Below, one piece after another: positions 1 through 9,700 of a stretch of DNA of 62,451 bases. The notes beneath the pieces are model-generated. The model had not been told where the DNA came from. It was given only the letters and a program-made list of their open reading frames with translations, and made no database searches. This DNA is from Lactococcus formosensis (GTDB lineage: Bacteria > Bacillota > Bacilli > Lactobacillales > Streptococcaceae), in NCBI RefSeq assembly GCF_018403745.1, contig NZ_BOVP01000009.1, positions 1 to 62,451 on the forward strand, read 5' to 3'. The number at the start of each line of letters is the position of its first letter. Position 1 is the stretch's first letter. Position numbers and translations under genes: made by a program.

Positions 1-77
1 CATCGTCATTCCTCCTGCTATCTTTTTCTATTATTCTACCTTATTTGATAGTAGATTTAAAACTTTGCAACAGAACC
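1..77 (-). mobile_element. ISS1/IS6-family element, left end and transposase start codon
   Basis: Read on the minus strand, positions 77 to 59 are the IS6-family terminal repeat GGTTCTGTTGCAAAGTTT. A short AT-rich leader, an AGGAGG ribosome-binding site and an ATG at positions 3-1 follow. This arrangement matches the left end of lactococcal ISS1, so the transposase gene begins here and runs out of the window. The element boundary lies at 77/78 and the flanking gene is cut there. Confidence 0.85.
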
Positions 78-159
78 AGTTAGAGAATACTATGATGAAA
101 TTTATGGAATGGAAGTGTCATCAATCATAGCATTATATGAAGAAGAAATAGAAGATTAA
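78..159 (+). pseudogene. C-terminal remnant of an unidentified gene truncated by ISS1
   Basis: Immediately outside the ISS1 inverted repeat an open frame reads VREYYDEIYGMEVSS and then an acidic tail ending EEEIED before TAA at 157-159. It has no start codon or ribosome-binding site and is followed at once by a terminator hairpin, as expected for the 3' end of a gene interrupted by the insertion. The parent protein is not recognised. Confidence 0.5.
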
Positions 160-170
160 TATACCTATAA

Positions 171-216
171 AAAAAGCAACCGCAAACCCAAAGAGGGTCT
201 ACAGTTGCTTTTTTGT
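171..216. terminator. Bidirectional intrinsic terminator
   Basis: AAGCAAC at 174-180 pairs with GTTGCTT at 204-210, with A-rich sequence before and T-rich sequence after. It can end the truncated plus-strand gene and also the long minus-strand conjugation operon whose last gene stops at 259. Confidence 0.75.
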
Positions 217-258
217 TTACGTACTATCAATAATTTTTATCTATATGAAAGACTCTTA

Positions 259-738
259 CTAAATTTTTTCTGAAAGAATTTTTTCTAATAATTTTCCGAT
301 ATTTTCTCCTTCAGGGATTTTCCATATTTCTTCTATAAAGGAAGAACCTCTTTCTTTTTGGTTAAGCTGCAGTATAAAAACATTACCAATTTCTGCTTCA
401 GATAAATCAATATGTCCATACTTTGGCATATATTGAGAAGCCGAATTTCTAAAAGTTATAAACTTACCATTGCCAAAAAAACCAGAGGACAAATCAAAGT
501 AAGTTACTAAACTCATTTTTTGTCCCCACTCTTTAAAGACAAGTTGACCCAAACAATACCCTTTTTCATGTAGTGCCTGATATTCCCAATAAGGGAACCC
601 CACGGCTTGTGTTTGAGAAAAAGAGAATGCTACTTTTTCATTTAAGAAATCAAAAAGCTGTTCACGAGGAATACTCGCATAGTCTTTTTCATAAAAATTT
701 TCTCTTTGGCGTCGACGTTCAATTTCATCGTTTTGCAT
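259..738 (-). CDS. Hypothetical protein, last gene of the mobilisation operon
   Basis: A soluble 159-residue protein with no signal peptide or membrane segment, not recognised. The N-terminus is charged (MQNDEIERRRQRENFYEKDY) and the centre is rich in aromatic and glycine residues (FSSG-like turns, FFGNGKF). Its start overlaps the end of the relaxase gene by 14 nt, so it is probably translationally coupled. It is the most promoter-distal gene of the leftward conjugation operon and is followed by a strong terminator. A role in DNA processing or in the recipient is possible from position only. Confidence 0.7.
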   Translation of the reverse strand: MQNDEIERRRQRENFYEKDYASIPREQLFDFLNEKVAFSFSQTQAVGFPYWEYQALHEKGYCLGQLVFKEWGQKMSLVTYFDLSSGFFGNGKFITFRNSASQYMPKYGHIDLSEAEIGNVFILQLNQKERGSSFIEEIWKIPEGENIGKLLEKILSEKI

Positions 739-2257
739 GAGGTGTTACCTTCCTTTCTTCTGTGCGTTCTTTATCTTGTACTTGGCTAAAGTTTTGAATA
801 TTGTCATAAAGTTCTAAGTCATCTGTGATTTTAGAGTAGGCTTCTTGCAATTCTTTTCGCTCCGTTTGAAGATTTTTAAGTTGCTCAACCTGAACTTTAT
901 CGTGCGTATTGAATTTAACGTGATCTGATTTTTCTTGAATAAGGTTATCTAGTTTTTCTAGAGAGCCTTCAATTTCTCTCATCTCTGCAATGAAATCTTC
1001 GCCCAAATGATTGAATGACTCACGACCAGAAACGCCATGTCGTGCAAGTAAATTCATAGCGTCAAAAAGATTATGCACGTTATTCATTGCCTTGCTATTA
1101 TATATTGGTACATTATCGGTTTCGTGGGAAAGCTGAGAGATGACTTGATGTCCCCATAAAATTTTACTTTCCGCAGGATATTTTGCATCCATAAAAGTAA
1201 ATTTAGAATAGCTGTTCAAATGAATTTCAAGTTTTCCATCTTCATTTCTGTCAACTGCAGTATGAGGGATTTTTATTGTCCCTTCACGATGTCCTGCTTG
1301 TACAAAAATATAAATCCCTGTATCGACTTCTTGATCCACTTGCCATTCTTCTAAGACTAATTTGATGTTGTTGTTTTCTTTGTACCAGGCTTGTTGTTTT
1401 TGGTATTCGGAATAAATTTCATTTTTTGAAAAGGCTTTGATGTTCTTGTTTTGATTTTGGAGACATCGCTTTTCGATATTTTCTTTTGAGAAAATTCTTT
1501 TTTCTGGGTGGGCGTCCATCTTTGCTTGGTCTTTTTTTGAAATTAAAGAGCTATCACGGACAGGACGCTTTTGCTCAAAATCTTTGAGAGTGTAAGTCGT
1601 ATACTTCCCAGAAAAGTCGACAGCCACATTTAATGCTAATGCTTTCTGCTTAAAATCTTCTAGACTCAAAGAGTGCTTTAATAAAAAGTTCAATCGACTT
1701 TTCAACTCTGGACGCACAGGATTTTTTGCAAGGTACTTTTGATAAGAGTGATAGGACTTTTGATAAGGTAACACATTTTCTTGGATAGCACCGTGCTTAA
1801 GTGAAATTTTATCAGAGAGTTCACGTGCAACTTGTAATGTGTTTTTTTGCCATCGAAAATTTTTGAAGTCAACATTCGAAGTCGCATTAAAAATAATGTG
1901 GTTATGAATATGGTCTTTATCAATGTGTGTTGCAATAATATATTCATGTTTCCCACCAGTTAATTGCTCGACCCATTCTTTTCCTATCTTATGAATTTCC
2001 TCTGCAGAGAGTCCATCTTCAGGACGAAAAGATTGTACCAGGTGATGCGCTAAAACTTGTTTATTTTGTCGTCCGACCATCTTACGTGCAAGTAATCTTG
2101 TGTAGCCCATCTCAACATCCGCATAATTCAAGTTACCAATATGGTATCCACTGGTTAAGATTTGTTCCTCAGTTTTTTGAGGATTTAAAATATATTTAAC
2201 AGCACTTTTTAGAGCTTTTTCGGATTTAATTTGTTTTGGAAAAGGAACAACAACCAT
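725..2257 (-). CDS. MOBP-type conjugative relaxase (HUH endonuclease)
   Basis: This protein would nick oriT and stay covalently attached to the transferred strand. The N-terminal half carries the relaxase/mobilisation domain: motif HLVQSFRPEDGLS near residue 72, then the metal-binding HUH motif HIDKDHIHNHIIFN around residues 111-124 with the expected histidines. A catalytic tyrosine is expected near the N-terminus; Y22 and Y38 are candidates. The C-terminal ~250 residues are charged and partly coiled-coil. The start codon overlaps the mobC stop (ATGA), indicating coupling. The 510-residue length suits MOBP relaxases of Gram-positive plasmids such as PcfG and LtrB. Confidence 0.9.
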   Translation of the reverse strand: MVVVPFPKQIKSEKALKSAVKYILNPQKTEEQILTSGYHIGNLNYADVEMGYTRLLARKMVGRQNKQVLAHHLVQSFRPEDGLSAEEIHKIGKEWVEQLTGGKHEYIIATHIDKDHIHNHIIFNATSNVDFKNFRWQKNTLQVARELSDKISLKHGAIQENVLPYQKSYHSYQKYLAKNPVRPELKSRLNFLLKHSLSLEDFKQKALALNVAVDFSGKYTTYTLKDFEQKRPVRDSSLISKKDQAKMDAHPEKRIFSKENIEKRCLQNQNKNIKAFSKNEIYSEYQKQQAWYKENNNIKLVLEEWQVDQEVDTGIYIFVQAGHREGTIKIPHTAVDRNEDGKLEIHLNSYSKFTFMDAKYPAESKILWGHQVISQLSHETDNVPIYNSKAMNNVHNLFDAMNLLARHGVSGRESFNHLGEDFIAEMREIEGSLEKLDNLIQEKSDHVKFNTHDKVQVEQLKNLQTERKELQEAYSKITDDLELYDNIQNFSQVQDKERTEERKVTPHAKR

Positions 2258-2652
2258 CAGTTCTCCTCCAAAGTATTTAATTTTTTATTGAACTCAGTAA
2301 TAATTTGTTTTTCAACTTTTTCCATTTGTTTCCTCATAGCTTTCATTTCTTCTTCCAAAAGATAGAAATCCATAACATCGATCTCGTGACTTTGGTTTAC
2401 GTGTTTTGCGACTTGGTTAATATTATTCCCAATCTTATTTAACTCCGAACGAACAGCACCTAACTCAGCTAATGTCGATTTCATTTCAGAAAAGTTTATA
2501 TTGACCACATAACCATTCAAGCCCATGCGAAGTAAGTAACTTCCTAATGTCTTATAACCTGCTTTCTCCATATTTTGCAATAGGAGCTTTTTTTCTTCAG
2601 GAGTTGTCATAAAATGAATATTCTTTTTACGTGTCCTATCAGCTTTTTTCAT
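2257..2652 (-). CDS. mobC: MobC-type relaxosome accessory protein
   Basis: A 131-residue DNA-binding accessory protein that would help the relaxase recognise or melt oriT. The N-terminus is basic and ribbon-helix-helix-like (KADRTRKKNIHFMTTPEEK, then SYLLRMGLNG). The MobC signature RSELNKIGNNINQVAKHVN follows in the centre and the C-terminus is a charged coiled coil. The ATG at 2652 is chosen because GAGGAACT precedes it and the RHH fold starts here; the frame stays open upstream but lacks a better site. It overlaps the relaxase by 1-4 nt. Confidence 0.88.
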   Translation of the reverse strand: MKKADRTRKKNIHFMTTPEEKKLLLQNMEKAGYKTLGSYLLRMGLNGYVVNINFSEMKSTLAELGAVRSELNKIGNNINQVAKHVNQSHEIDVMDFYLLEEEMKAMRKQMEKVEKQIITEFNKKLNTLEEN

Positions 2653-2724
2653 TAATAGAGTTCCTCTCTTCTTAAATAATTTTGAATAAAGCAAGGGAAT
2701 AAAAACCCAGTCAAAACCAACCCC

Positions 2725-2835
2725 CAAGGGAAGAGCGTAGCTCTTGCGGGCATAGCAAGTGTGTACACACTTGCGAAAAAATAAAAGTTCAGGATAAATC
2801 AGAATTGCACAACTGCAACTCTGACCTATCTTGAC
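2725..2835. other. Candidate origin of transfer (oriT)
   Basis: The non-coding stretch directly upstream of mobC holds three inverted repeats: AAGAGC/GCTCTT at 2731-2745, the perfect palindrome GCAAGTGTGTACACACTTGC at 2755-2774, and TTGCA/TGCAA at 2805-2818. Inverted repeats next to mobC and the relaxase gene are typical of oriT. The nic site cannot be assigned from sequence alone. Confidence 0.55.
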
Positions 2836-2878
2836 CTTTATATTGATTTGGGGAAATCCCCAAGCCCCTGTTTTATTC

Positions 2879-3127
2879 TTAATTATTTTTCTGTTTATTT
2901 CTAAATGTGCTTACAGCAATTTTTTTCCAGTTTTCAAAAGTATCAATATCCATTTCGATTAATTCATTTTCAACTTTTTCCCATTCCTCACGTTCAGATT
3001 TATCAATGTTTTCTTGACTTTTAGTGAGGAAACTTTTTATTTTTTTACTTGCAACAGGTAAGGTTAAATCATTTTTATCATCCATGATGCACGAAAAAAT
3101 ATAAGCAATGTTTAATTCTTGGTTCAC
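2879..3127 (-). CDS. Small hypothetical acidic protein
   Basis: An 82-residue acidic, probably helical protein with no membrane segment. The sequence is unfamiliar (segment SEREEWEKVENELIEMDIDTF in the middle). It is preceded by GGAGAAATCAGTG just upstream of the ATG. It sits between the Toprim protein and the oriT/mobC region on the same strand, so it is probably an accessory DNA-processing or regulatory protein of the conjugation operon; this is inference from context. Confidence 0.65.
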   Translation of the reverse strand: MNQELNIAYIFSCIMDDKNDLTLPVASKKIKSFLTKSQENIDKSEREEWEKVENELIEMDIDTFENWKKIAVSTFRNKQKNN

Positions 3128-3179
3128 TGATTTCTCCTTTTCTAATGATTTGCATGGAGCGCAGCAAGCTCACTTTGTT

Positions 3180-5876
3180 TTACATCACTTTGGCTTGTTG
3201 CACTCCCTGAACTTTTTTTGAAGATGATTTTTCCTTGACTTGATCGTTGTGAGATTGTTTAGCCATAGTCATTCTTTCTTTGAAACTTAACTTTTCCATC
3301 TTGTCTTTGGTCGTCATTGTTTTATTTTTTGTCTTAACTTTTGACTGAAAGAGTTGTTTGTATTCTTCAGAAAAACCTTCAGCATTCGCTTGTAGATGTT
3401 CAAATGTTTGTGTGATTTGGTCAGCATTTAGTGAGGAAGTTAAACTTTGAATATCTAAATCTGTTTCTAATCCTACTTGTCGTAACATGACATAAGACAT
3501 GGATAAGACTTCAAGTTTTTGTAATTCAGGAGAGAGTGAGGGTTCAAAATATTTTTGATAAGCTAATTCTTGAACCAATGCTTGGAGTGCTTTTTCAGGA
3601 GAAAGTCCTTTTTGAATGTATAGCACTTCTCTTTCTTTTGAGTACCAAGAATGTTCAAAATGAATAGATTTGTCATCTTTTTCAAAAGGTACAGGTGTAA
3701 AATGTATTGCAATTTGAGAAAGTTTGGAGAGTTCTTGGAAAATTCTTATTGCTTTTTCTCGAGAAATTTTTGGAGAAATTTCTGGCAGTATATCTTTATC
3801 TAAATTTTTTGAATGAGAGAAATTTTCTGTTTGACTGATGTCAAAGACAGATACAAGCTGTTCTTTACTTTTGGATAATAAAGGTTGCTTGTTCTCATCT
3901 AATTTCATGTTCTCGTTTTTATCCCATTGTGGTTGAGGAGAAGGGACAAAGATTTTGATTGCTTTAGATTGATATTTAATTTTTCTATGAAAATCATTTG
4001 ACCAGGTATTAAATTCTTTTACATACTTTGCTTGAGGATTTTGTGCTAAAACTAGACGTATATTTTTTTCACTGAGGTCAGGCATTGAAGATAGAACATT
4101 TAAAAAATCTCTGAACTTTTCAGAGGATTTATAGTTTAATACATCATGGCTAAGAGCTGCATTTACAGATTTCGCATCACGAGCTGTGAGTGCTTCTCGA
4201 AGAGATTTCGAGTAATCTTCTTTCACATTTGTTGCTTTAGAGGATGTGCTGTTTGCATAATTTTTATTATTTTCATTTGGTGTAGGATGTTGTTTAGAAG
4301 TTTCTTTTGTGTTGAACGTTTTAAACTTTCCCTTTTGCTTATTATATTTTTGAATTTCTTCTTTACTCGGACGAAGAATATTTTCTTTTGCAAAGTTATA
4401 AGAGAGAACAAAACGATTGTTTTTGAGGTGCTTGTCAATACTGTATTTTGCTTCTTGAAAGTCAACTTTTTTATCATCTATAGTTAATACACCAACAACA
4501 TCTAAAGTAACTCGACCACTTAAATCGGTTTTCAAATCTGAAATATTAGTGAGCTTATCTAATTCAAAAATTTGTGCAACCTTGTTGTATTGTCCTTTGC
4601 TATCAACTTTAGATGCATAAATTTTTACAAACTTTGTTTGGCTGTAATTTTCAAATTCCTGTTTGTGTGGTGGTTCAGGGTAAGTCTCTTCAGGAGAAGT
4701 GAAGGATTGCTCTTCTTCAAACGGTGGCTCAACAAATCCTAAATCAGATACCGAGGGTTCGGTCTTTTTCTTTTGATTTTGGAGTTGTTCGTTCCAATCT
4801 TTTCCCTGAGTTGGCACTTCAACTCTGACTTTTTGAATGACATCAGGGTTGTCTTTTTTGAATTTTTCTATAAAAGATTGTCCTTGTTCATCATCATCAA
4901 AAGCAAAAATAAATTGTCCGGTCTTTTCATCACTTAGAGAAATAAACGATTGATAATTGAAATGAAGTTGATCAGGGTGTTCCATTAAATGTTTTACACC
5001 CCACTCTTTATCATTAAGAATTTTTTCTGAAATGAGTGGAGAGGATACCATAACTTCTGCCATTGCTTTCCAATAAGCATCAGGTTTATATCCATCTGCA
5101 GCAACCAAGGTGGTGTCTTGTAATTTATCTTTGTTCAAATCAAAATAAGACAATAGATCAATTGGGGCTTCGATAGGAACTACATTTTTGGGCGTTCCTA
5201 TTGTAACTTTTAGTCCGCTGTTGCTTCCAGAATTTGTCAGGACACGTTTCAAGTGTCCGCTCTTATGTGTGTGTCCTGGTATTTCAGGGTGCACTTCGAT
5301 TCCTTGCGCACTTCCACCAATTACACGACCTTTGTTATCTAAATTTTTAAAGATAACAACTGGTTCGTAAAAGTATGTGCCATCGTCAAGCTCAGTGCGC
5401 CACTCCGCTTGGGCAATCATATCTAAGTTAATGAAGTAGTCAATGGTTTCTCTTGAAATTCCTCTTGATTCAAGATAACCAATTGCAAGTTCCATGTTTG
5501 GACTTTCTTCATAAAAATATTTGAATGTTTTTTGTTCAGGTATTTTACCAGGAACAAATTCCGCAAGTTCTACTCGATTGAGTTCGACGACACTTTTTGG
5601 AAAAGCAGCGTCAATTTCTTCTTTTGTTGTCGCACCAAACTTCAAAACAGAAACTAAATCAACAACGCTCATTTTGTTGTTCAGTCCTTTTCCATGCCAA
5701 AGAAAACTATTTGTACCAGGATAAATTGTAAAGGTGTTATGCCCTTGAAATTCACCTTGATAACTGTTTCCTGCTTTGTTAACTGTCATACCAAAGGCTT
5801 GGGCAACTGCCATGATGTCTTTTTTCTTGGCATTAATTTCGAGCTGCTTACGTGCATCATGTTTATCTTCTGACAT
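3180..5876 (-). CDS. Toprim-domain, primase-like conjugation protein (LtrC/DUF3991 type)
   Basis: An 898-residue protein. Residues 20-80 resemble a primase zinc-finger fold in order of elements (HNTFTIYP, SFLWHGKG, MSVVDLV) but have no cysteines to bind zinc. A DUF3991-like segment follows (IGYLESRGISRETIDYFI), then a Toprim_2 domain around residues 215-345 with the glutamate in VPIEAPIDLLSYF and the acidic cluster FAFDDDEQG. The second half is a polar linker and a C-terminal domain resembling the LtrC/ArdC-like part of mobilisation proteins. It could make primers on the incoming strand or act as an accessory nuclease. A good ribosome-binding site (AAAGGA) precedes the ATG. Confidence 0.78.
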   Translation of the reverse strand: MSEDKHDARKQLEINAKKKDIMAVAQAFGMTVNKAGNSYQGEFQGHNTFTIYPGTNSFLWHGKGLNNKMSVVDLVSVLKFGATTKEEIDAAFPKSVVELNRVELAEFVPGKIPEQKTFKYFYEESPNMELAIGYLESRGISRETIDYFINLDMIAQAEWRTELDDGTYFYEPVVIFKNLDNKGRVIGGSAQGIEVHPEIPGHTHKSGHLKRVLTNSGSNSGLKVTIGTPKNVVPIEAPIDLLSYFDLNKDKLQDTTLVAADGYKPDAYWKAMAEVMVSSPLISEKILNDKEWGVKHLMEHPDQLHFNYQSFISLSDEKTGQFIFAFDDDEQGQSFIEKFKKDNPDVIQKVRVEVPTQGKDWNEQLQNQKKKTEPSVSDLGFVEPPFEEEQSFTSPEETYPEPPHKQEFENYSQTKFVKIYASKVDSKGQYNKVAQIFELDKLTNISDLKTDLSGRVTLDVVGVLTIDDKKVDFQEAKYSIDKHLKNNRFVLSYNFAKENILRPSKEEIQKYNKQKGKFKTFNTKETSKQHPTPNENNKNYANSTSSKATNVKEDYSKSLREALTARDAKSVNAALSHDVLNYKSSEKFRDFLNVLSSMPDLSEKNIRLVLAQNPQAKYVKEFNTWSNDFHRKIKYQSKAIKIFVPSPQPQWDKNENMKLDENKQPLLSKSKEQLVSVFDISQTENFSHSKNLDKDILPEISPKISREKAIRIFQELSKLSQIAIHFTPVPFEKDDKSIHFEHSWYSKEREVLYIQKGLSPEKALQALVQELAYQKYFEPSLSPELQKLEVLSMSYVMLRQVGLETDLDIQSLTSSLNADQITQTFEHLQANAEGFSEEYKQLFQSKVKTKNKTMTTKDKMEKLSFKERMTMAKQSHNDQVKEKSSSKKVQGVQQAKVM

Positions 5877-5951
5877 ATTTTTCCTTTCATGTATTGTTAT
5901 TATGTATTGATGAGTAACTAAAATAGTCTCGTATTTGTAGCAACATTTTCA

Positions 5952-6728
5952 TTAATGCATAAAAAACGAGTTGTCAGGTAATAACTGCTCTTGGATATTT
6001 CTTGTTTTAAGCAACATTACCCCATCATCCTCAACAAAACTTTGAACGTCATAATCAATATCACCTTCATACATTTCTTCAGCAACTTTTAGGAAATACC
6101 AACGAGGTTGCTTTTCATCAATATATTCATGTTTAAATTTTTCCTCAATAATTCTTCCTTTGTCATCGTAACTATCTGCTGTTGGACGTACAGAAGATAA
6201 AGTAAACTGTGGTAAAATGGTAGTTTTCGTTGCTACTGTATGGATAGGGGTTGATTTTTCTCCATCTTTGAATGTGTAATTTGAAATCTCTGAAGCTATC
6301 CATTCAATTTCAATATGGGATATATTTTCTAATTCTTTTATTGAATTGATTTCAAATACTTGCCCAAAATTAAACTGTTTGCTCCCTTTAAATAGCACAG
6401 ACCTTGCATACAGTTTATTTGGGAAAGGATGTTTAACTTTTACTTTTTTATGCTCGATGATTGAATTATCTTTACCCATTATTTGTACTTTACAAGATAA
6501 ATTTTTTAAGCTGTTTCGATAACCAAAGAATTGCGGATCAATGATAATGAGTATTTTATTTTTATCTATATCCATTTTTTCAAATTCTTTCAGTAGTTGA
6601 ATATGATTACTGTCTGCAATACCAGAAATATGATGAAACTCAGAACCGTCACTTGTATAAGTTGGAACATGAAGGTCTTTTAAACCATCTTCATTTTTTG
6701 GTTCTTCTTCAACCCAAATATAAGGCAT
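5952..6728 (-). CDS. Hypothetical protein of the conjugation operon
   Basis: A soluble 258-residue protein, not recognised. It starts MPYIWVEEEPKNEDGLKDL behind AAAGGAGAAAGAAA; this ATG is preferred over an upstream one in the same frame. Predicted strands and a charged surface suggest a beta-rich fold, with no signal peptide or membrane segment. It follows the giant methylase/helicase gene by 13 nt and precedes the Toprim protein, so it probably belongs to the DNA-handling part of the transfer system. Confidence 0.7.
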   Translation of the reverse strand: MPYIWVEEEPKNEDGLKDLHVPTYTSDGSEFHHISGIADSNHIQLLKEFEKMDIDKNKILIIIDPQFFGYRNSLKNLSCKVQIMGKDNSIIEHKKVKVKHPFPNKLYARSVLFKGSKQFNFGQVFEINSIKELENISHIEIEWIASEISNYTFKDGEKSTPIHTVATKTTILPQFTLSSVRPTADSYDDKGRIIEEKFKHEYIDEKQPRWYFLKVAEEMYEGDIDYDVQSFVEDDGVMLLKTRNIQEQLLPDNSFFMH

Positions 6729-6741
6729 TTTCTTTCTCCTT

Positions 6742-9700
6742 TTATATACTAAGAGATTTTTCATTCTCTTTTTCTTGATTTTTCAGCTCTTTATTATGCT
6801 CTAAACTGTCTCGAAGTTCCTCACATCTCGCTTTTACTTCTTGATATTCTTCTTCTTTTGAGAAAGTAGAATCTTGATTGGATTCAATATAAGAAATTGA
6901 GGACTTAATTTTCTCGACCTCTTCTTCAGTACGTGAGTAGTCACGGACAAGTCCTTCTTCTAAGAAGTTGTCAATTCGAGTGATAATACCAGTTGGGGCT
7001 TGAGGATTTACCCACGTGGAGTATTGTGCTTCTCCTTTAATGATGATGCGCTCATTTTCATTACCATCCCCAAGTCCTGGATTGTGTAAGATTTGGAAAT
7101 TACGATAATTCGCAATATGTGTGATTTTTTTATCTGAAGTACCCATTGCTTTTGCGACATTGTAGGCAAGCGTATTATTTCTGATTTGTTTAGCAAAAAA
7201 TTCCCCCACGTCGGATTTTTTATCCTCTTCAGTAAATGTACGCTTATTCTCTTTATAGAAAATAGTGATCGCAAAAGGATTATCTTTATTTTCTTGAACA
7301 GTATTTATATCTGACTGAGTCGCTATTAGACGGTTTTCAAAAAGTGGCAACTGCTCTTTTTCTTTTTTGACACGCTTCAGATTAGAGATTTGACTATCAA
7401 AAAAGCGTTCTCTCGAACGTTCTAGGGTTTGAAGTTTCATCTCTGTTTCCATGTACTCTTGTCTTACAGGGTCAGCTTCTGCGATTGCTTTAAACTTAGA
7501 CATATTGATCTGGTCGCTTGTTAATTCTTCCATTTCACGTATCTTCGTATCGCCAAGCATGATTTGGTTAATGACCTTAGCTTTATTTTCTAAGGTTTGC
7601 CAGAGGTAAGCATCCATTGAGCCTTTTGTGATGTAGTAGTGAACTTGAACTTTATCGTTCTCATTACCTTGTCGAATAATACGACCGTTACGCTGTGTAA
7701 GGTCTGAGGGACGCCAAGGAAGGTCAATATGGTGTACAGCAATGAGCTTGTCTTGAATATTTAAACCTGTACCAGCTTTAGTGGTACTCCCTAGAAGAAT
7801 TCGCTTGTTCCCAGTTCGCATATCCTTCATTAAGGCTTCCTTCGTCTTATCCGTAGCTTCATGGATAAAAGCTATTTCTTTTTCAGGAATACCATTCTTG
7901 ATGAGAAGATTTTTGATTTCATCATAAGCTGAGAAATGATTGATAGAATCATCTCTGTTTCTACTTTGACTATTTCTATACTTCAGGGGGACAGATTGGT
8001 CACAGAAGATAAGCTGTGTACCGCTATTCTCTTGATTTTCAAAGTAAACTTTCGTCGCATTATCTACGACTTGATTTATCTTATCAGAGTCGCTACTTGA
8101 ATACCTTTGGTCGTCCAATATACGCATATCAAGAGCGATTTTCTTACTCTCTCCGACAATCTTAAGCATGTTGTCCTCAAAAGGTTTAACAGCTCCTGCT
8201 TCGATTGCTGCTGCTCGATCAAGTAGACTCTCAATGTATCTACTTTGAGCTTCAGTTACTTCACTTTCATGTGAGATAACTTGTGCTTCAGGAACAGGCA
8301 AATTAAGCATATCTTGTGTTTGAACATCCCAGGTACTTCGGAAAGTATTCATCAATTCAGGCACATTACCAAATTTTGTAAAGCGACGATTGACTTTGAA
8401 TGCTCCCGCAGCGGTTAATTCAAAGTTGTTTTCAATAATACCAAAGCTACTTACCCAGGTATCAAAACTTGAAACATCAAACTGTTCAAGAATGTCAGGC
8501 GCAACAAATTTTGTCATCGTATAAAGCTCTACAACAGAGTTTGACATTGGTGTGCCTGTTGAGAATACGACACGGCGGTTATTGTAGATAGACTGCAGAT
8601 ATTGCACTTTTTGTTGCATATCCATTGCTTTCTGACTTCGTGTAGTCGCAATCCCTTTAACATTTTCCAATTGAGAAAATGGCGCAAGGTTTTTATAGCC
8701 ATGAGCCTCGTCCACGTAGAGCATATCAATGCCTAAATCTTCAAAGCTGATAAAAGTATCAGTATCTTTCTTCTGAAGCTTTTTAATACGTTCTTTTAGA
8801 CTCTCAATTGTTTTTTCAACTTTTTTCACTGTAAACTTATTTTCTTTGTCAAGATTTTCTAAGTGTTCTCGTGCTTCGAATAGCTGATTTTTAAGGTAGT
8901 TTTCCTGGTACTCTTTACTCATAGAAACCTTCTCAAACTGAGAGTCTGCAATAACTATTGCATTGTATTTACCATTTGCAATTCGGCTAATGAATTTTTT
9001 ACGATTTTCCTTTTGGAAATCTTCAGTACGTGCAACAAGTACTTTGCTTTCAGGGAAATACTTGTAAATTTCTTTTGCAAATTGCAAGATAAGGGGCTTA
9101 GGAATGACAAATAAAGGCTTATTGATTGTCCCAAGCTCTTGAAGCTTCATACAAGATGCGAGCATGGTTAAGGTCTTACCAGACCCTACCTCATGTGCAA
9201 GTCCTGCTCTTCCATCTTGAATAATACGCATAGCTGCATTCTTTTGGTGAGGGCGCAAAGTGAACTGTTTAGCTAAACCATTGACAGTTAAAGACTGACC
9301 GTCATAGTGTTTAATGACGAAACGGTTGAATTTTTCATTATAAATATCAACAATTTTTTCACTTACTTCAGGATGTGCGCCTACCCAAGATTTGAAGTTA
9401 TCTTTGAGAAGATTTCCTTTATCTTCAATGATTGATGTTGCATATTCATCAATGACTCGCTTACTATCATCATTTGGATCAGGCTTATATATTTTTGCTT
9501 CTCTTTGATTAAGTAAGGTTGATGCTAGTTTTTCGCCATTATATTTTTTGAAGCCATAGGTGTTAGTCGGCGCAAATTTATAAGGACTTTCAAGACTAAC
9601 CTTGTAGCTATCTGTTTGCTTATCAAAAGCAACAATTGCTTGTGTGTCCATGATGTCGCTTAGGAACTCTTCATAGATTTCAACAGGGATAAACCGAGAA

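Noticed and set aside
4146..4487. Plus-strand frames inside the Toprim, methylase, adhesin and wall-hydrolase genes
   Set aside because: They are antisense shadows of long, well-supported minus-strand genes, without ribosome-binding sites or recognisable domains.
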